Positions 26,449 to 33,765 of a stretch of 52,666 bases of DNA are shown here, one piece after another. A program made the translations under genes and the position numbers. This DNA is from UBA6265 sp964526965. Its GTDB lineage: Bacteria; Chloroflexota; Chloroflexia; Thermomicrobiales; UBA6265. The first letter of the stretch is position 1; each line of letters begins with the position of its first letter. The notes under the pieces are model-generated. The model did no database searches, was not told the origin of the DNA, and saw nothing but the letters and a program-made list of their open reading frames with translations. Location of the stretch: NCBI GenBank assembly GCA_964526965.1, contig CAZGML010000018.1:1-52666 (forward strand), given 5' to 3'.

Positions 26449-26575
26449 CATCTGGGGGCAGATGCTACATGGTCAATGACGACCATGTGGCATCTGAAAA
26501 TTAACAGGACATATTTGCCGGATCTCTTGCGGATCAGGCAAATATTGAAAACGCAGACAGCCGGCTGATAGCCGG
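26449..26575 (+). ncRNA. Candidate structured leader RNA with three hairpins and an alternative pairing
   Basis: In order: (a) CATCTG (26449-26454) can pair with CAGATG (26459-26464) over a GGGG loop. (b) The same CAGATG begins a 16-bp arm at 26459-26474 that pairs with 26481-26496 (one T-G pair, loop AATGAC). (c) ATATTTGCC (26511-26519) pairs with GGCAAATAT (26537-26545), with an inner GATCT/GGATC extension. (d) CCGGC/GCCGG (26561-26565 with 26571-26575) is followed by ATTTATTC, just before the AAGGAG of the next gene. Structures a and b exclude each other, as in switch-type leaders, and d could act as a weak terminator or ribosome-site block. I do not recognise a known riboswitch class. Confidence 0.45.
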
Positions 26576-26599
26576 ATTTATTCAAGGAGAGCAACAGGT

Positions 26600-27190
26600 T
26601 TGGCAGACGCGAGTATGACACCGAATATGCAGTCGTGGACTGATGATTTGAACAACTTTGGTCGGACTGAAATCAAGACATCGTTCAAGAGCCTCACCTG
26701 GCGAATTGGTATCGCTGTAGCGGTGCTCACAGCCGTTATCTGGTTCCGATACGAAGCTGGGGATATCGGTCAGCGAGGGCTCACCCTCGCCATCGGCGGA
26801 TCCATTCTGTTGCTGGTTGGATGCGTTGTATTCGTGAAAATGAAATGGGGCGATAGCAAGATCATTGTTGAGCGCGATGGCGTTGTTCTTTACGACGGTA
26901 AGCGCTTTCCATGGTCTGATATTACCGACGTCACGGTCTTTAACAACCCGCGTTCAGGTTCGGCGCTGCAGGTGAATCTTACTGAAGATGCCTGGAAAGC
27001 CCGGATGGATAGTGAAGGAGCCGGCGGCAAATTACTGCACGGCGCCAACAAGTTCATCACTCGCAAACGTGGACTTGTGCAGCCCGAGTACTTCGATGCA
27101 AATCCTGCAGAACTCGCTGCGTGGATGAACCAGTTTCCCACTGGTGTGGCAGAAGTACCGGAAGATGTGGAAACATCAGGGGTTTCCTGA
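26600..27190 (+). CDS. Membrane protein with PH-like C-terminal domain, unknown function
   Basis: This 196-residue protein has two membrane helices in the N-terminal half, RIGIAVAVLTAVIWF (about 37-51) and LTLAIGGSILLLVGCVVFV (about 62-80). A cytoplasmic domain follows that resembles bacterial PH-like membrane-associated domains (IIVERDGVVLYDGKRFPWSDITDVTVF). The C-terminal part has ITRKRGLVQPEYFDANPAELAAWMNQ. TTG at 26600 is preferred because AAGGAG sits ten bases upstream; the next ATG at 26615 has no ribosome site. Its leader is the highly structured region at 26449-26575, which suggests post-initiation control. No specific function is recognised. Confidence 0.7.
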   Translation: MADASMTPNMQSWTDDLNNFGRTEIKTSFKSLTWRIGIAVAVLTAVIWFRYEAGDIGQRGLTLAIGGSILLLVGCVVFVKMKWGDSKIIVERDGVVLYDGKRFPWSDITDVTVFNNPRSGSALQVNLTEDAWKARMDSEGAGGKLLHGANKFITRKRGLVQPEYFDANPAELAAWMNQFPTGVAEVPEDVETSGVS

Positions 27191-27289
27191 CAGGGCCTGA
27201 TGCTTCTGTAAAACAATTGCGGTCTATCCGTTCAAACGGTGCACGCTAGAATTTCCAATGTCTCAGAGTATGAGAAGAGGGAGTTCCGC

Positions 27290-27628
27290 ATGCATCGTTT
27301 GGCGTTAACAATCCGATACTCCAGAGCGATGGTGCACCTGGCTCTTGCCGTGATTGCATTGGTGCTTGGTCATGATGTGATGATGGCGATAGATCCGGGG
27401 CAGCATGGCGCCAGCGTTTCTCACCATGAAATTGCCTTGGAACAATGTGGCCCCGAGGATGGAGTCACCCACGGATTCAATATCCTGCCAAACCATCTGG
27501 ATGCTGAAGGCGCGCTATCGGGCGACACTTTCCCCTGGATGGCCTCCCATCAAGAACACCGTGCAGGTGATGTATTTGCGCTCGATGGCCCGAGGTTACG
27601 GGCGTTCCTTCAGGTCTATCTGAATTGA
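27290..27628 (+). CDS. Small exported or membrane-anchored hypothetical protein
   Basis: This 112-residue protein begins with a basic end (MHRLALTIRYSR) and one hydrophobic segment (AMVHLALAVIALVLGHDVMMA) that could be a signal anchor. The remaining part is short, soluble and rich in His and acidic residues (HHEIALEQCGPEDG, NHLDAEG), with one Cys. GAGGGAG lies seven bases before the ATG at 27290, fixing the start. It is 57 bases before the DUF305 gene and shares its orientation, so joint expression is likely. The family is not recognised. Histidines suggest possible metal contact, which is inference. Confidence 0.58.
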   Translation: MHRLALTIRYSRAMVHLALAVIALVLGHDVMMAIDPGQHGASVSHHEIALEQCGPEDGVTHGFNILPNHLDAEGALSGDTFPWMASHQEHRAGDVFALDGPRLRAFLQVYLN

Positions 27629-27685
27629 TCTCTCGATGTCATTTCGTCGATTGATAGATCACTCTTTTTCAGAAGGACCATTTCC

Positions 27686-28351
27686 ATGAACACACAAACA
27701 CGTCGATCAGTGCTCGCGCTTGCCGGTGCCAGCGCACTCTTTGGGCAGCGGGCGTTCGCCCGTCCATTCAACAAACCATCCTCGCCGCTGTTGAGTTGCG
27801 GAGCTCCGATGATAGGTACGCCAGAAATCGTGCGGGTGGAATCTGATATTCCGTTCGAGCAGGCGTATCTCGATACCACCATTCCGTATCACGGGAATGC
27901 CTTGTTGCTAACAGAGTTGGCGCTAGACGATCTCGACGATGATCGCGTGATCGCCATTGCCGAACAGATTCTGGAATCGCATCCCGAGAACCTGGAGCAT
28001 CTTGCCGATATCCGGGAAGAACTCTATGACGAGCGCGAGACCGAAGATGCCACGCACGAGAAGATGCTGATTGCTATGGGAGGCATGGAATCCTGTACCG
28101 ATGAATCCCACATGAACTTTCTCGATGCCGAATGGGTAGAGGAGACGTACTCTAACCACGATGATCCGCTCCTCGCATATGTGAGTATGTTGGTATTACT
28201 CATGGAAATGGAGAATCATCAGCACCTGGCTGGTGTTGAGCTGGCGGAGCACGATGACCTTCGGGCGTTCTGCGAGCGCATGATCGACGAACAGGGTTCG
28301 ACGGTGACGATTCTCAAGGAAATTCGCGGCGACCTGATCACGCGTTATTAG
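27686..28351 (+). CDS. DUF305-like exported protein
   Basis: This 221-residue protein has an N-terminal Tat-like signal (TRRSVLALAGASALFGQRAFA). The body contains two helical repeats of the DUF305 ferritin-like type: PFEQAYLDTTIPYHGNALLL with MLIAMGG later, and HMNFLDAEWVEETYSNHDDP with MEMENHQHL. In typical DUF305 proteins a His-His pair lies at the IPYHG position; here only one His remains. Family members are often found with copper-handling genes. Neighbours are a small His-bearing protein upstream and a converging thioredoxin-like gene downstream. Confidence 0.72.
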   Translation: MNTQTRRSVLALAGASALFGQRAFARPFNKPSSPLLSCGAPMIGTPEIVRVESDIPFEQAYLDTTIPYHGNALLLTELALDDLDDDRVIAIAEQILESHPENLEHLADIREELYDERETEDATHEKMLIAMGGMESCTDESHMNFLDAEWVEETYSNHDDPLLAYVSMLVLLMEMENHQHLAGVELAEHDDLRAFCERMIDEQGSTVTILKEIRGDLITRY

Positions 28352-28365
28352 TTCGTAAACTCAAA

Positions 28366-28389
28366 ACGGGAGGGCAAGCGCCCTCCCGT
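28366..28389. terminator. Bidirectional intrinsic terminator between converging genes
   Basis: ACGGGAGGGC (28366-28375) and GCCCTCCCGT (28380-28389) form a perfect 10-bp stem with a 4-base loop. On the minus strand it is followed by TTTTGAG, so it is strongest for the TlpA-like gene, but it also lies 15 bases after the DUF305 stop. Confidence 0.8.
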
Positions 28390-28402
28390 GCTCTCAGGGA
28401 CG

Positions 28403-29134
28403 TTAGTTGAAGGTGCGACGGTTGAAGATGGCAAGTGGCTGTTGTGCACGTACCTCGGCATCGTTGCGGGCCTTCTCGACGTATGCATCGAGATCCTCTT
28501 CATCCATCTCACCGAGTACCAGCGAGCTGATAACGCCATCCGGACTGATCACGAACGTCATTGGGTAGGCCATGATGCTGTAGTTCTGGGCGATGAGGCC
28601 TGTGGTTACCCGGTCGCCACCATCGTCGCGACCGATGGGGTACGTGATGTCGAATCGCTCGGCAAACTCACGGGAGTCTTTCATGGAATCCTGCTTGGCG
28701 CCGACGCCGATCATCATGACGTCATCAGGCGATGACTCCCAGAACCGCTGGAACGCTGGCATCTCGCGGATGCAGGGTTCGCACCAACTGCCCCAGAAGT
28801 TAAGGATCACGATGTTGCCACGTTGCTCGCTGAGCGTAACTTCTTCACCGTCGAACGTTTCCAGGGTGAAATCCGGGGCCTGCGCCCCAACCAGCGGTGT
28901 ATCCAGATCCTGGCTGGAGCTGCCAGTATCAGCGTCATCGCCGCCCATCCACTGATAGGCACCAATGCCGACAACGACCAGAATCAGCACCAGGCCCAGA
29001 AGCCAGCTGGAGCGGCGTTCGTTGCGGCTGTAGCCGATGCGACCTCGTTCATCCTGTGGGTCGTCAGTATCGGCCAGGGTGGGGCCGTGTAGCTCTTCTT
29101 TTGTTGGGTCGTGATCAGGGTGCTCTGTGGTCAT
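28403..29134 (-). CDS. Membrane-anchored TlpA-like thioredoxin
   Basis: This 243-residue protein has an acidic cytoplasmic N-terminus (1-40), one membrane helix WLLGLVLILVVVGIGAYQW (44-62), and an extracytoplasmic thioredoxin domain. APDFTLETFDGEEVTLSEQ leads into the active site FWGSWCEPCIREMPAF with Cys118 and Cys121. Such proteins reduce disulfides in exported proteins, for example during cytochrome c maturation or copper-site assembly. It lies 14 bases downstream of a second membrane-anchored gene (29149-29673) with the same orientation, probably one operon. Confidence 0.87.
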   Translation of the reverse strand: MTTEHPDHDPTKEELHGPTLADTDDPQDERGRIGYSRNERRSSWLLGLVLILVVVGIGAYQWMGGDDADTGSSSQDLDTPLVGAQAPDFTLETFDGEEVTLSEQRGNIVILNFWGSWCEPCIREMPAFQRFWESSPDDVMMIGVGAKQDSMKDSREFAERFDITYPIGRDDGGDRVTTGLIAQNYSIMAYPMTFVISPDGVISSLVLGEMDEEDLDAYVEKARNDAEVRAQQPLAIFNRRTFN

Positions 29135-29148
29135 GTAACGATATCCTG

Positions 29149-29673
29149 CTAGGGGAGGGTTTCTACGGCTTCTTGCACCTTGGCATGGTCGGCCTCGGTG
29201 CCTCCTACAAGTATGAAAATAATATTGCTGTGTTGCACCACGTGTACATCCTCGCCCTCATTTAACGGACGTTCTGATGTACGGGATGTGATGATAATGG
29301 AGTTCGGGTCGAGATTCGCGCCATCTTCCTCGCGGAGCGCTACACTCTCTTCCTGTGTTCCCGCGGGATACACGAAGACGAACCCATTCATGTCGTCGAT
29401 TTCGATGACCTGCCCGGGTTGGGAGAGCTGATCTGCCGATGCAGTGTATCGCCCGTATTCAACGCTCTCGAAATCCTGTGATTCCAGGGCGGCCACCACA
29501 CATGCGAGCTCGCTGGAGTTCGTATCGCAGGCGGGTGGTTCTGGTCCGTCACTGAAGAACCTGTCATCGAAGAAATAGAGGTACACCACCACCAGGGCGG
29601 CCACAATGGTCAGCGCAAAAAGGATATTGCTGACCATTATCGCGCGATTTCGATTTGGTGGTGTTTCGCTCAT
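29149..29673 (-). CDS. Single-pass membrane-anchored protein of unknown function
   Basis: This 174-residue protein has a short basic N-terminus (PPNRNRAI), one helix VSNILFALTIVAALVVVYLYF, and an extracytoplasmic domain. Two cysteines sit near the membrane (PPACDTNSSELACVV), then a strand-rich region follows (QVIEIDDMNGFVFVYPAG). The cysteine pair could be a disulfide substrate of the TlpA-like protein encoded 14 bases downstream. No family is recognised. Confidence 0.7.
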   Translation of the reverse strand: MSETPPNRNRAIMVSNILFALTIVAALVVVYLYFFDDRFFSDGPEPPACDTNSSELACVVAALESQDFESVEYGRYTASADQLSQPGQVIEIDDMNGFVFVYPAGTQEESVALREEDGANLDPNSIIITSRTSERPLNEGEDVHVVQHSNIIFILVGGTEADHAKVQEAVETLP

Positions 29674-29815
29674 CCCGAATCCTGCACTCAGCCCGCAAAG
29701 CGATATGCGGCGCCTGCGTTCTAGTATCGCGTACGCGGCATGCTTTGTGCATATTTACGTCATATGCCGCTCGCCGGATGTACGAATTCGCCCTACAAAC
29801 CCCTTTTATAGACAT

Positions 29816-29835
29816 TTATCGCGTTATCGCGATAA
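29816..29835. promoter_or_regulatory. Putative operator overlapping the small-gene promoter
   Basis: TTATCGCG is repeated directly (29816-29823, 29824-29831), and the second copy forms a perfect palindrome TTATCGCGATAA (29824-29835). Outside this, AACCCCTT (29798-29805) mirrors AAGGGGTT (29834-29841), which reaches into the -35 element. A repressor bound here would block RNA polymerase. The CsoR-like gene downstream is a candidate owner because its family prefers sites with G-tracts; this is inference. Confidence 0.5.
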
Positions 29836-29839
29836 GGGG

Positions 29840-29868
29840 TTGACATGGAGTTCCAACTGCACTACAAT
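29840..29868 (+). promoter_or_regulatory. Near-consensus housekeeping promoter
   Basis: TTGACA (29840-29845), a 17-base spacer and TACAAT (29863-29868) form the best promoter in the window. It lies 71 bases before the ATG of the 57-residue gene, and operator-like repeats adjoin the -35. Confidence 0.72.
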
Positions 29869-29939
29869 TCATTTAGACAAGTGATACGACGACGTTTCTT
29901 GTCCGTCACCAACGTAGTTGACACTGAGGAGCACACACT

Positions 29940-30113
29940 ATGAACTTCATTCGCAAAATCTTTGGCCGATCCCGTTCCGCACGTAATGGCCGCTTCAACC
30001 GCTACTATGGTAACGTCCTCCAAAAGGGAGCCGGATACCCCACAGCAGACGAAGCACGCCGCGATATGGCCCAGACTGATTACAATTCCCATCCCTTTGG
30101 ATGGCCAATGTAA
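29940..30113 (+). CDS. Small basic protein of 57 residues, unknown function
   Basis: The short frame starts MNFIRKIFGRSRSARNGRF, a basic amphipathic N-terminus, and continues NRYYGNVLQKGAGYPTADEA, ending YNSHPFGWPM. GAGGAG lies nine bases before the ATG, and the consensus promoter at 29840-29868 points directly at it, so it is probably expressed despite its size. It has no signal peptide, no cysteine and no membrane helix. The N-terminus could bind membrane surface or nucleic acid. It is followed by a 13-bp hairpin terminator, so it is monocistronic. I do not recognise it. Confidence 0.65.
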   Translation: MNFIRKIFGRSRSARNGRFNRYYGNVLQKGAGYPTADEARRDMAQTDYNSHPFGWPM

Positions 30114-30184
30114 ATCGTTTAGGCTGGCCTTTTGCGGTAACCAACGTACCGAGCCCCTGATCGATACACCGCCAATACAGCCAA

Positions 30185-30196
30185 CGTAACGTTACG
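30185..30196. promoter_or_regulatory. Perfect 12-bp palindrome after the small gene
   Basis: CGTAACGTTACG is fully self-complementary and lies between the small gene and the terminator hairpin at 30205. Its role is unclear; it may be part of the 3' structure or a protein site. Confidence 0.25.
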
Positions 30197-30204
30197 CAAA
30201 TTTG

Positions 30205-30240
30205 AATCGCCCGGATGACGCAACGAGCATCCGGGCGATT
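30205..30240. terminator. Bidirectional terminator, 13-bp stem
   Basis: AATCGCCCGGATG (30205-30217) and CATCCGGGCGATT (30228-30240) pair perfectly around a 10-base loop, with TGCTTTAA on the right and CAAATTTG on the minus strand. It serves the small gene and the converging CsoR-like gene. Confidence 0.78.
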
Positions 30241-30302
30241 TGCTTTAACTTAATCTTGTCAGGAAAAGTCCGCACCCCTGCTATGCCGGGTACGGCATAT
30301 CC

Positions 30303-30650
30303 TTACCCGACGCTGCGGGTGAACCGGGCGATAGCATCGTTCAGCTCGTCCAGGCGCTCCTCACGGAGATCGCCTTCAGCCTCTATCACGCAACCGCGGA
30401 TATGATCCTGGAGCAAGAGCAGACCAATACTGCGCATGGAAGAGTTAATCGCCGAGATTTGCGTGAGGATATCCACGCAATAGCGGTCATCTTCCACCAT
30501 GCGGGCAACGCCGCGGATCTGCCCCTCCACCCGGGCAAGTCGGCTTAGTAGCTTTCCTTTGTCCTCTGCATAGGAATCACTGTGGCTGTGGCAGGGTGCA
30601 TTGTCTTCGGCAGGTACTGGGTCCGTGTTTACAGGAGTCTTCATCGTCAT
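30303..30650 (-). CDS. CsoR/RcnR/FrmR-family metal- or aldehyde-sensing repressor
   Basis: This all-helical repressor of about 115 residues has KLLSRLARVEGQIRGVARMV, the family's helix 1. DRYCVDILTQISAINSSM follows, then LLLQDHIRGCVIEAEGD. The Cys of DRYC and the His and Cys of DHIRGC match the Cu(I)-binding Cys-His-Cys triad of CsoR. A His-Cys cluster (APCHSHSDSY) in the N-terminal tail may add ligands. Members dissociate from G-tract operators when they bind metal. The start is placed at ATG 30650; ATG at 30644 or 30698 is possible. It is divergent from the DUF1269 gene and converges on the small gene at 29940. No copper exporter is in view. Confidence 0.85.
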   Translation of the reverse strand: MTMKTPVNTDPVPAEDNAPCHSHSDSYAEDKGKLLSRLARVEGQIRGVARMVEDDRYCVDILTQISAINSSMRSIGLLLLQDHIRGCVIEAEGDLREERLDELNDAIARFTRSVG

Positions 30651-30802
30651 GGCAATTCTCGTGGCTTCATTGATGGATTGAGGTAAGAGGTGCCTCATTC
30701 ATAACCTACCACATCGCCCCGGCCATCGCGGAAATATGCCAGAATAGGAAAACAATTTAGGGCTGGTTGTGTGGACGAACCCAAGCGTGAACGGAGATCA
30801 AC

Positions 30803-31366
30803 GTGTCAACCATTATCGTGGCGACGTTCGAGGACGAAAGCAAAACGTATCAGGCGTTCTCGGAGATCAAGAGGGCATCGGTTGAAAACCACCTCAAAAT
30901 CAATGGGCTCACGGTCATGCATCGGAACCTGGAGGGCAACTTTGTAATTAAGGATGCCGCCATCCGCAACTACGGCGGAAGTATCACTGGCGGTATTGTG
31001 GGTTCCCTCATTGGTATCCTCGGTGGCCCCATCGGTATCCTGCTGGGCTGGGGAGCTGGTGCGCTGTTGGGTGGCATGCGCGATGCACGCGAAATCATGT
31101 CTGACCAGAACCTTTTTAAAACGCTCTCGCAGGATATGCAGGTAGGTAACACGGCCCTCATCGGCGAGATCGAGAATGAGCAGGGGAATCACGTGCAGCA
31201 AATCGTCCGCCGCCTGGGTGGAGAACTCCTGCGCCGCCCGACCGAAGATGTGGAAGCCGATCTCCGCGCCATGGAAGAGGCCCAGGACTCTGCCCGCGAG
31301 GAAGCTATTCGCGTGCTGGAGGAGCACAACTCGCCGGGCAAAAAGGACGAATCAGAATCGTCCTAA
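30803..31366 (+). CDS. DUF1269-family protein with glycine-zipper hydrophobic segment
   Basis: This 187-residue protein has an N-terminal alpha/beta half (STIIVATFEDESKTYQAFSE, NFVIKDAAIRNYGG). A long Gly-rich hydrophobic stretch at about 57-92 (GGIVGSLIGILGGPIGILLG) follows, then RDAREIMSDQNLFKTL, and an acidic coiled-coil-like tail rich in Glu and Ala. This matches DUF1269. Such proteins are thought to be membrane-associated and stress-related, with no settled function. The GTG start has GGAG seven bases upstream. It is divergent from the CsoR-like gene, sharing a 152-base intergenic region. Confidence 0.82.
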   Translation: MSTIIVATFEDESKTYQAFSEIKRASVENHLKINGLTVMHRNLEGNFVIKDAAIRNYGGSITGGIVGSLIGILGGPIGILLGWGAGALLGGMRDAREIMSDQNLFKTLSQDMQVGNTALIGEIENEQGNHVQQIVRRLGGELLRRPTEDVEADLRAMEEAQDSAREEAIRVLEEHNSPGKKDESESS

Positions 31367-31461
31367 TATGAAACAGTGTATGCTGTTACCGTAACCCGGC
31401 GCCGTTACTGGCCCTTCTGACCGTGCGCCACACCACCTCAAGGCAATAAGGCACCGTCCCT

Positions 31462-32433
31462 ATGCGATCATTCTTTCAGCGAACAGGCAAATTCCGTCCA
31501 TTGAACAAGGGGGATGAACGCGGCAAAGAACGCGATGCATCATTCCCCGAAGATCTGTGGACCAAATGCAGCAAATGCGAGGAACTGCTCTACACTCGCG
31601 AGTTGGAGCGAAACAGTCGCGTTTGCCCGAAATGCAGTCATCACTTCCGACTTAATGCACGGGAGCGGATTGACCTGCTTGTAGATGCCGACACGTTCGA
31701 AGAATGGGATAGCGAAATCCGCCCAACGGATCCGCTTGAGTTCGTGGACGGCCAGGGATCTTATACCGAGAAGCTCGTAAAGACACAGGAAAAGACAGGC
31801 GAGAACGAAAGCCTCATCACCGGTAAGGGCATGATCAACGGTCGCCCAATAGTGCTGGTGGTCGCCGAGTTCGGATTCCTCGGCGCCAGCATGGGTAGCG
31901 TTTGGGGAGAAAAACTCACCCGCGCTGTTGAGCGCGCCGTTGAACTTGGCATACCGGTATTGACCGTGAACGCATCCGGTGGAGCGCGCATGCACGAGGG
32001 GTTGTTCTCCCTCATGCAGATGGCGAAAACGATCGCGGCGTTCCATCGTCTTGGTGAGAACCGCCTGCCGCATTTCTCCCTGCTCGTGGACCCTTGCTAT
32101 GGCGGGGTTCCGGCCAGCTTTGCCACCGTCGCGGATGTCATGCTCGCAGAACCCGGCGCACTTATCGGATTCGCCGGCCAACGCGTAATTGAGCAGGTTA
32201 CCCGCCAGAAGCTGCCGGAAGGATTCCAGACAGCGGAGTTCCTGCTTGAACATGGCATGATCGATCAGATCATCGAACGCGGCAGTATCCGCCACACGAT
32301 CACAATTCTCTCTGATCTCTATGTCGGGCGGTCTGCCACCGCAGAAACGGGCTATCCGAGGGGCCTGCTTGCCGATACCGATACAACCGTGAGCGAAGCA
32401 CCAGCGCCAGGCGCAACTGGAGACGATGCATGA
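31462..32433 (+). CDS. accD: Acetyl-CoA carboxylase carboxyltransferase subunit beta
   Basis: This 323-residue beta subunit moves carboxyl from biotin to acetyl-CoA, the first step of fatty-acid synthesis. The N-terminal zinc ribbon is CSKC (36-39) and CPKC (55-58). The crotonase-like domain has LTVNASGGARMHEGLFSLMQ and DPCYGGVPASFATVADV, the oxyanion and CoA-binding loops. The next gene encodes the alpha subunit and overlaps by an ATGA. The biotin carboxylase and carrier genes are not in the window. The family length is normal apart from a Thr/Ala-rich tail. Confidence 0.93.
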   Translation: MRSFFQRTGKFRPLNKGDERGKERDASFPEDLWTKCSKCEELLYTRELERNSRVCPKCSHHFRLNARERIDLLVDADTFEEWDSEIRPTDPLEFVDGQGSYTEKLVKTQEKTGENESLITGKGMINGRPIVLVVAEFGFLGASMGSVWGEKLTRAVERAVELGIPVLTVNASGGARMHEGLFSLMQMAKTIAAFHRLGENRLPHFSLLVDPCYGGVPASFATVADVMLAEPGALIGFAGQRVIEQVTRQKLPEGFQTAEFLLEHGMIDQIIERGSIRHTITILSDLYVGRSATAETGYPRGLLADTDTTVSEAPAPGATGDDA

Positions 32434-33278
32434 CCGAAGAATCGACCCAGATGTCGCATCCCGACGTGCCGGCTATGGACCGCGTGCGACTCGCGCGCGA
32501 CCCAAACCGTCCCGGTACGATGGATTACGTGAACGAATTGCTCGAGCGCGTTGTCGAACTCCGTGGCGATCGCACCTATGGCGATGACCAGGCGCTTATC
32601 GGCGGGCTCGGTACGTTTCGCGGTCGCACAGTGGTGTGGCTTGGCCATCAGGGCGGCACCAACACCAAGGAGAATCTGGAGCGCAACTTCGGCATGCCGC
32701 GTCCCGAGGGCTTCCGCAAGGCTCGCCGACTTATGCAGCACGCTGAAAAGTTCGGTATGCCGATCCTGACCTTCGTCGATACATCTGGCGCAGATCCGGG
32801 AATCAATTCGGAAGAGCGTGGCCAGGCCACCGCTATCGCCGAAAGTCTCATGCAAATGATCGGCACCAGGGTGCCCATTGTGAGTACCGTTATCGGTGAA
32901 GGGGGATCAGGCGGTGCGCTCGGTATCAGCCTGGGCGATCGCTTACTGATGCTTGAGAACTCGGTCTACGCCGTCGCCTCGCCAGAAGCGTGCGCCGCCA
33001 TTTTGTGGAAAGATGCCGGCAAGGCCGCCGAAGCCGCCGAAACCATGCGGGTGACTGCAGGCGACCTGGAGCGGTTCGGTATGATCGAAGAGCTTATCCC
33101 CGAGCCGATCCCGGCCCACGAAGCCCCACGCGACACGATCCAGACGGTTGGCGAGCGTATTGATGCCCACCTCAACGAACTCCTCGAAACGTGGAGCCTG
33201 GACGATGACGCAGCAATCCAGCAGATGCTGGACAAGCGCTACCAGAAGTTCCGCGTCATCGGCGCCTGGACCGAGTAG
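32430..33278 (+). CDS. accA: Acetyl-CoA carboxylase carboxyltransferase subunit alpha
   Basis: This 282-residue alpha subunit completes the carboxyltransferase with accD. Motifs include RPGTMDYVNELLERVVELRG, FGMPRPEGFRKARRLMQHAE, FVDTSGADPGINSEERGQA and GEGGSGGALGISLGDRLLML. The C-terminal ASPEACAAILWKDAGKA is typical. It is slightly short at the N-terminus compared with about 315 residues in E. coli, where a leading helix is usual. Translation is coupled to accD through the ATGA overlap at 32430-32433. Confidence 0.93.
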   Translation: MTEESTQMSHPDVPAMDRVRLARDPNRPGTMDYVNELLERVVELRGDRTYGDDQALIGGLGTFRGRTVVWLGHQGGTNTKENLERNFGMPRPEGFRKARRLMQHAEKFGMPILTFVDTSGADPGINSEERGQATAIAESLMQMIGTRVPIVSTVIGEGGSGGALGISLGDRLLMLENSVYAVASPEACAAILWKDAGKAAEAAETMRVTAGDLERFGMIEELIPEPIPAHEAPRDTIQTVGERIDAHLNELLETWSLDDDAAIQQMLDKRYQKFRVIGAWTE

Positions 33279-33311
33279 TCCAGTTCCTCATGCACCACTG
33301 AATCCGACAAG

Positions 33312-33330
33312 TGATTGATATTGTCAATCA
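33312..33330. promoter_or_regulatory. Inverted repeat operator candidate before the VOC gene
   Basis: TGATTGA (33312-33318) and TCAATCA (33324-33330) form a perfect 7-bp inverted repeat around TATTG, 55 bases before the VOC start. A TACAAT (33341-33346) follows and could be a -10. The arrangement resembles a dimeric repressor site at a promoter. Confidence 0.45.
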
Positions 33331-33384
33331 TTATGACCGATACAATTGCATTTAGTGGATTTGCCATGCATTGGAGGGACAACC

Positions 33385-33753
33385 ATGGCCAACTTGAAAC
33401 TCGATACCATCTGTATCGATTGTCCGGATCCCGAACGGCTCGCCCGCTTTTATGCCGATCTCCTTGGTGTTGAGGCCGATGGCGACAGTATCCGCCTCTT
33501 CGGTGGAGATCTCGAGGTTTGGTTTCAGAAGGTTGATGACTACCAGCCGCCGTCGTGGCCGACACAGGAACGCGGTCAGCAAATGCACCTCGATCTGCAT
33601 ACCGATGATCGCGAAACCGAAGTCGTGCGTGCCGTCGCGATGGGGGCATCCATCGCCTCAGAGGAGAACACCGGGTTCACCGTGATGCTTGATCCGGCGG
33701 GCCACCCGTTCTGCATCTGTAACAAGGCGGAGTGTGAAATTCGCCCGGAGTAA
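33385..33753 (+). CDS. VOC-superfamily (glyoxalase/dioxygenase-like) protein
   Basis: This 122-residue protein has the paired beta-alpha-beta-beta-beta modules of the vicinal-oxygen-chelate fold: LDTICIDCPDPERLARFYAD opens module 1 and QQMHLDLHTDDRETEVVRA module 2. It ends FTVMLDPAGHPFCICNK. His in MHLDL and a late acidic residue could bind a metal. GGAGGG precedes the ATG at 33385. It converges with ilvE 12 bases away. Enzymatic activity is not predictable. Confidence 0.82.
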   Translation: MANLKLDTICIDCPDPERLARFYADLLGVEADGDSIRLFGGDLEVWFQKVDDYQPPSWPTQERGQQMHLDLHTDDRETEVVRAVAMGASIASEENTGFTVMLDPAGHPFCICNKAECEIRPE

Positions 33754-33765
33754 TGGAAATCCGGC

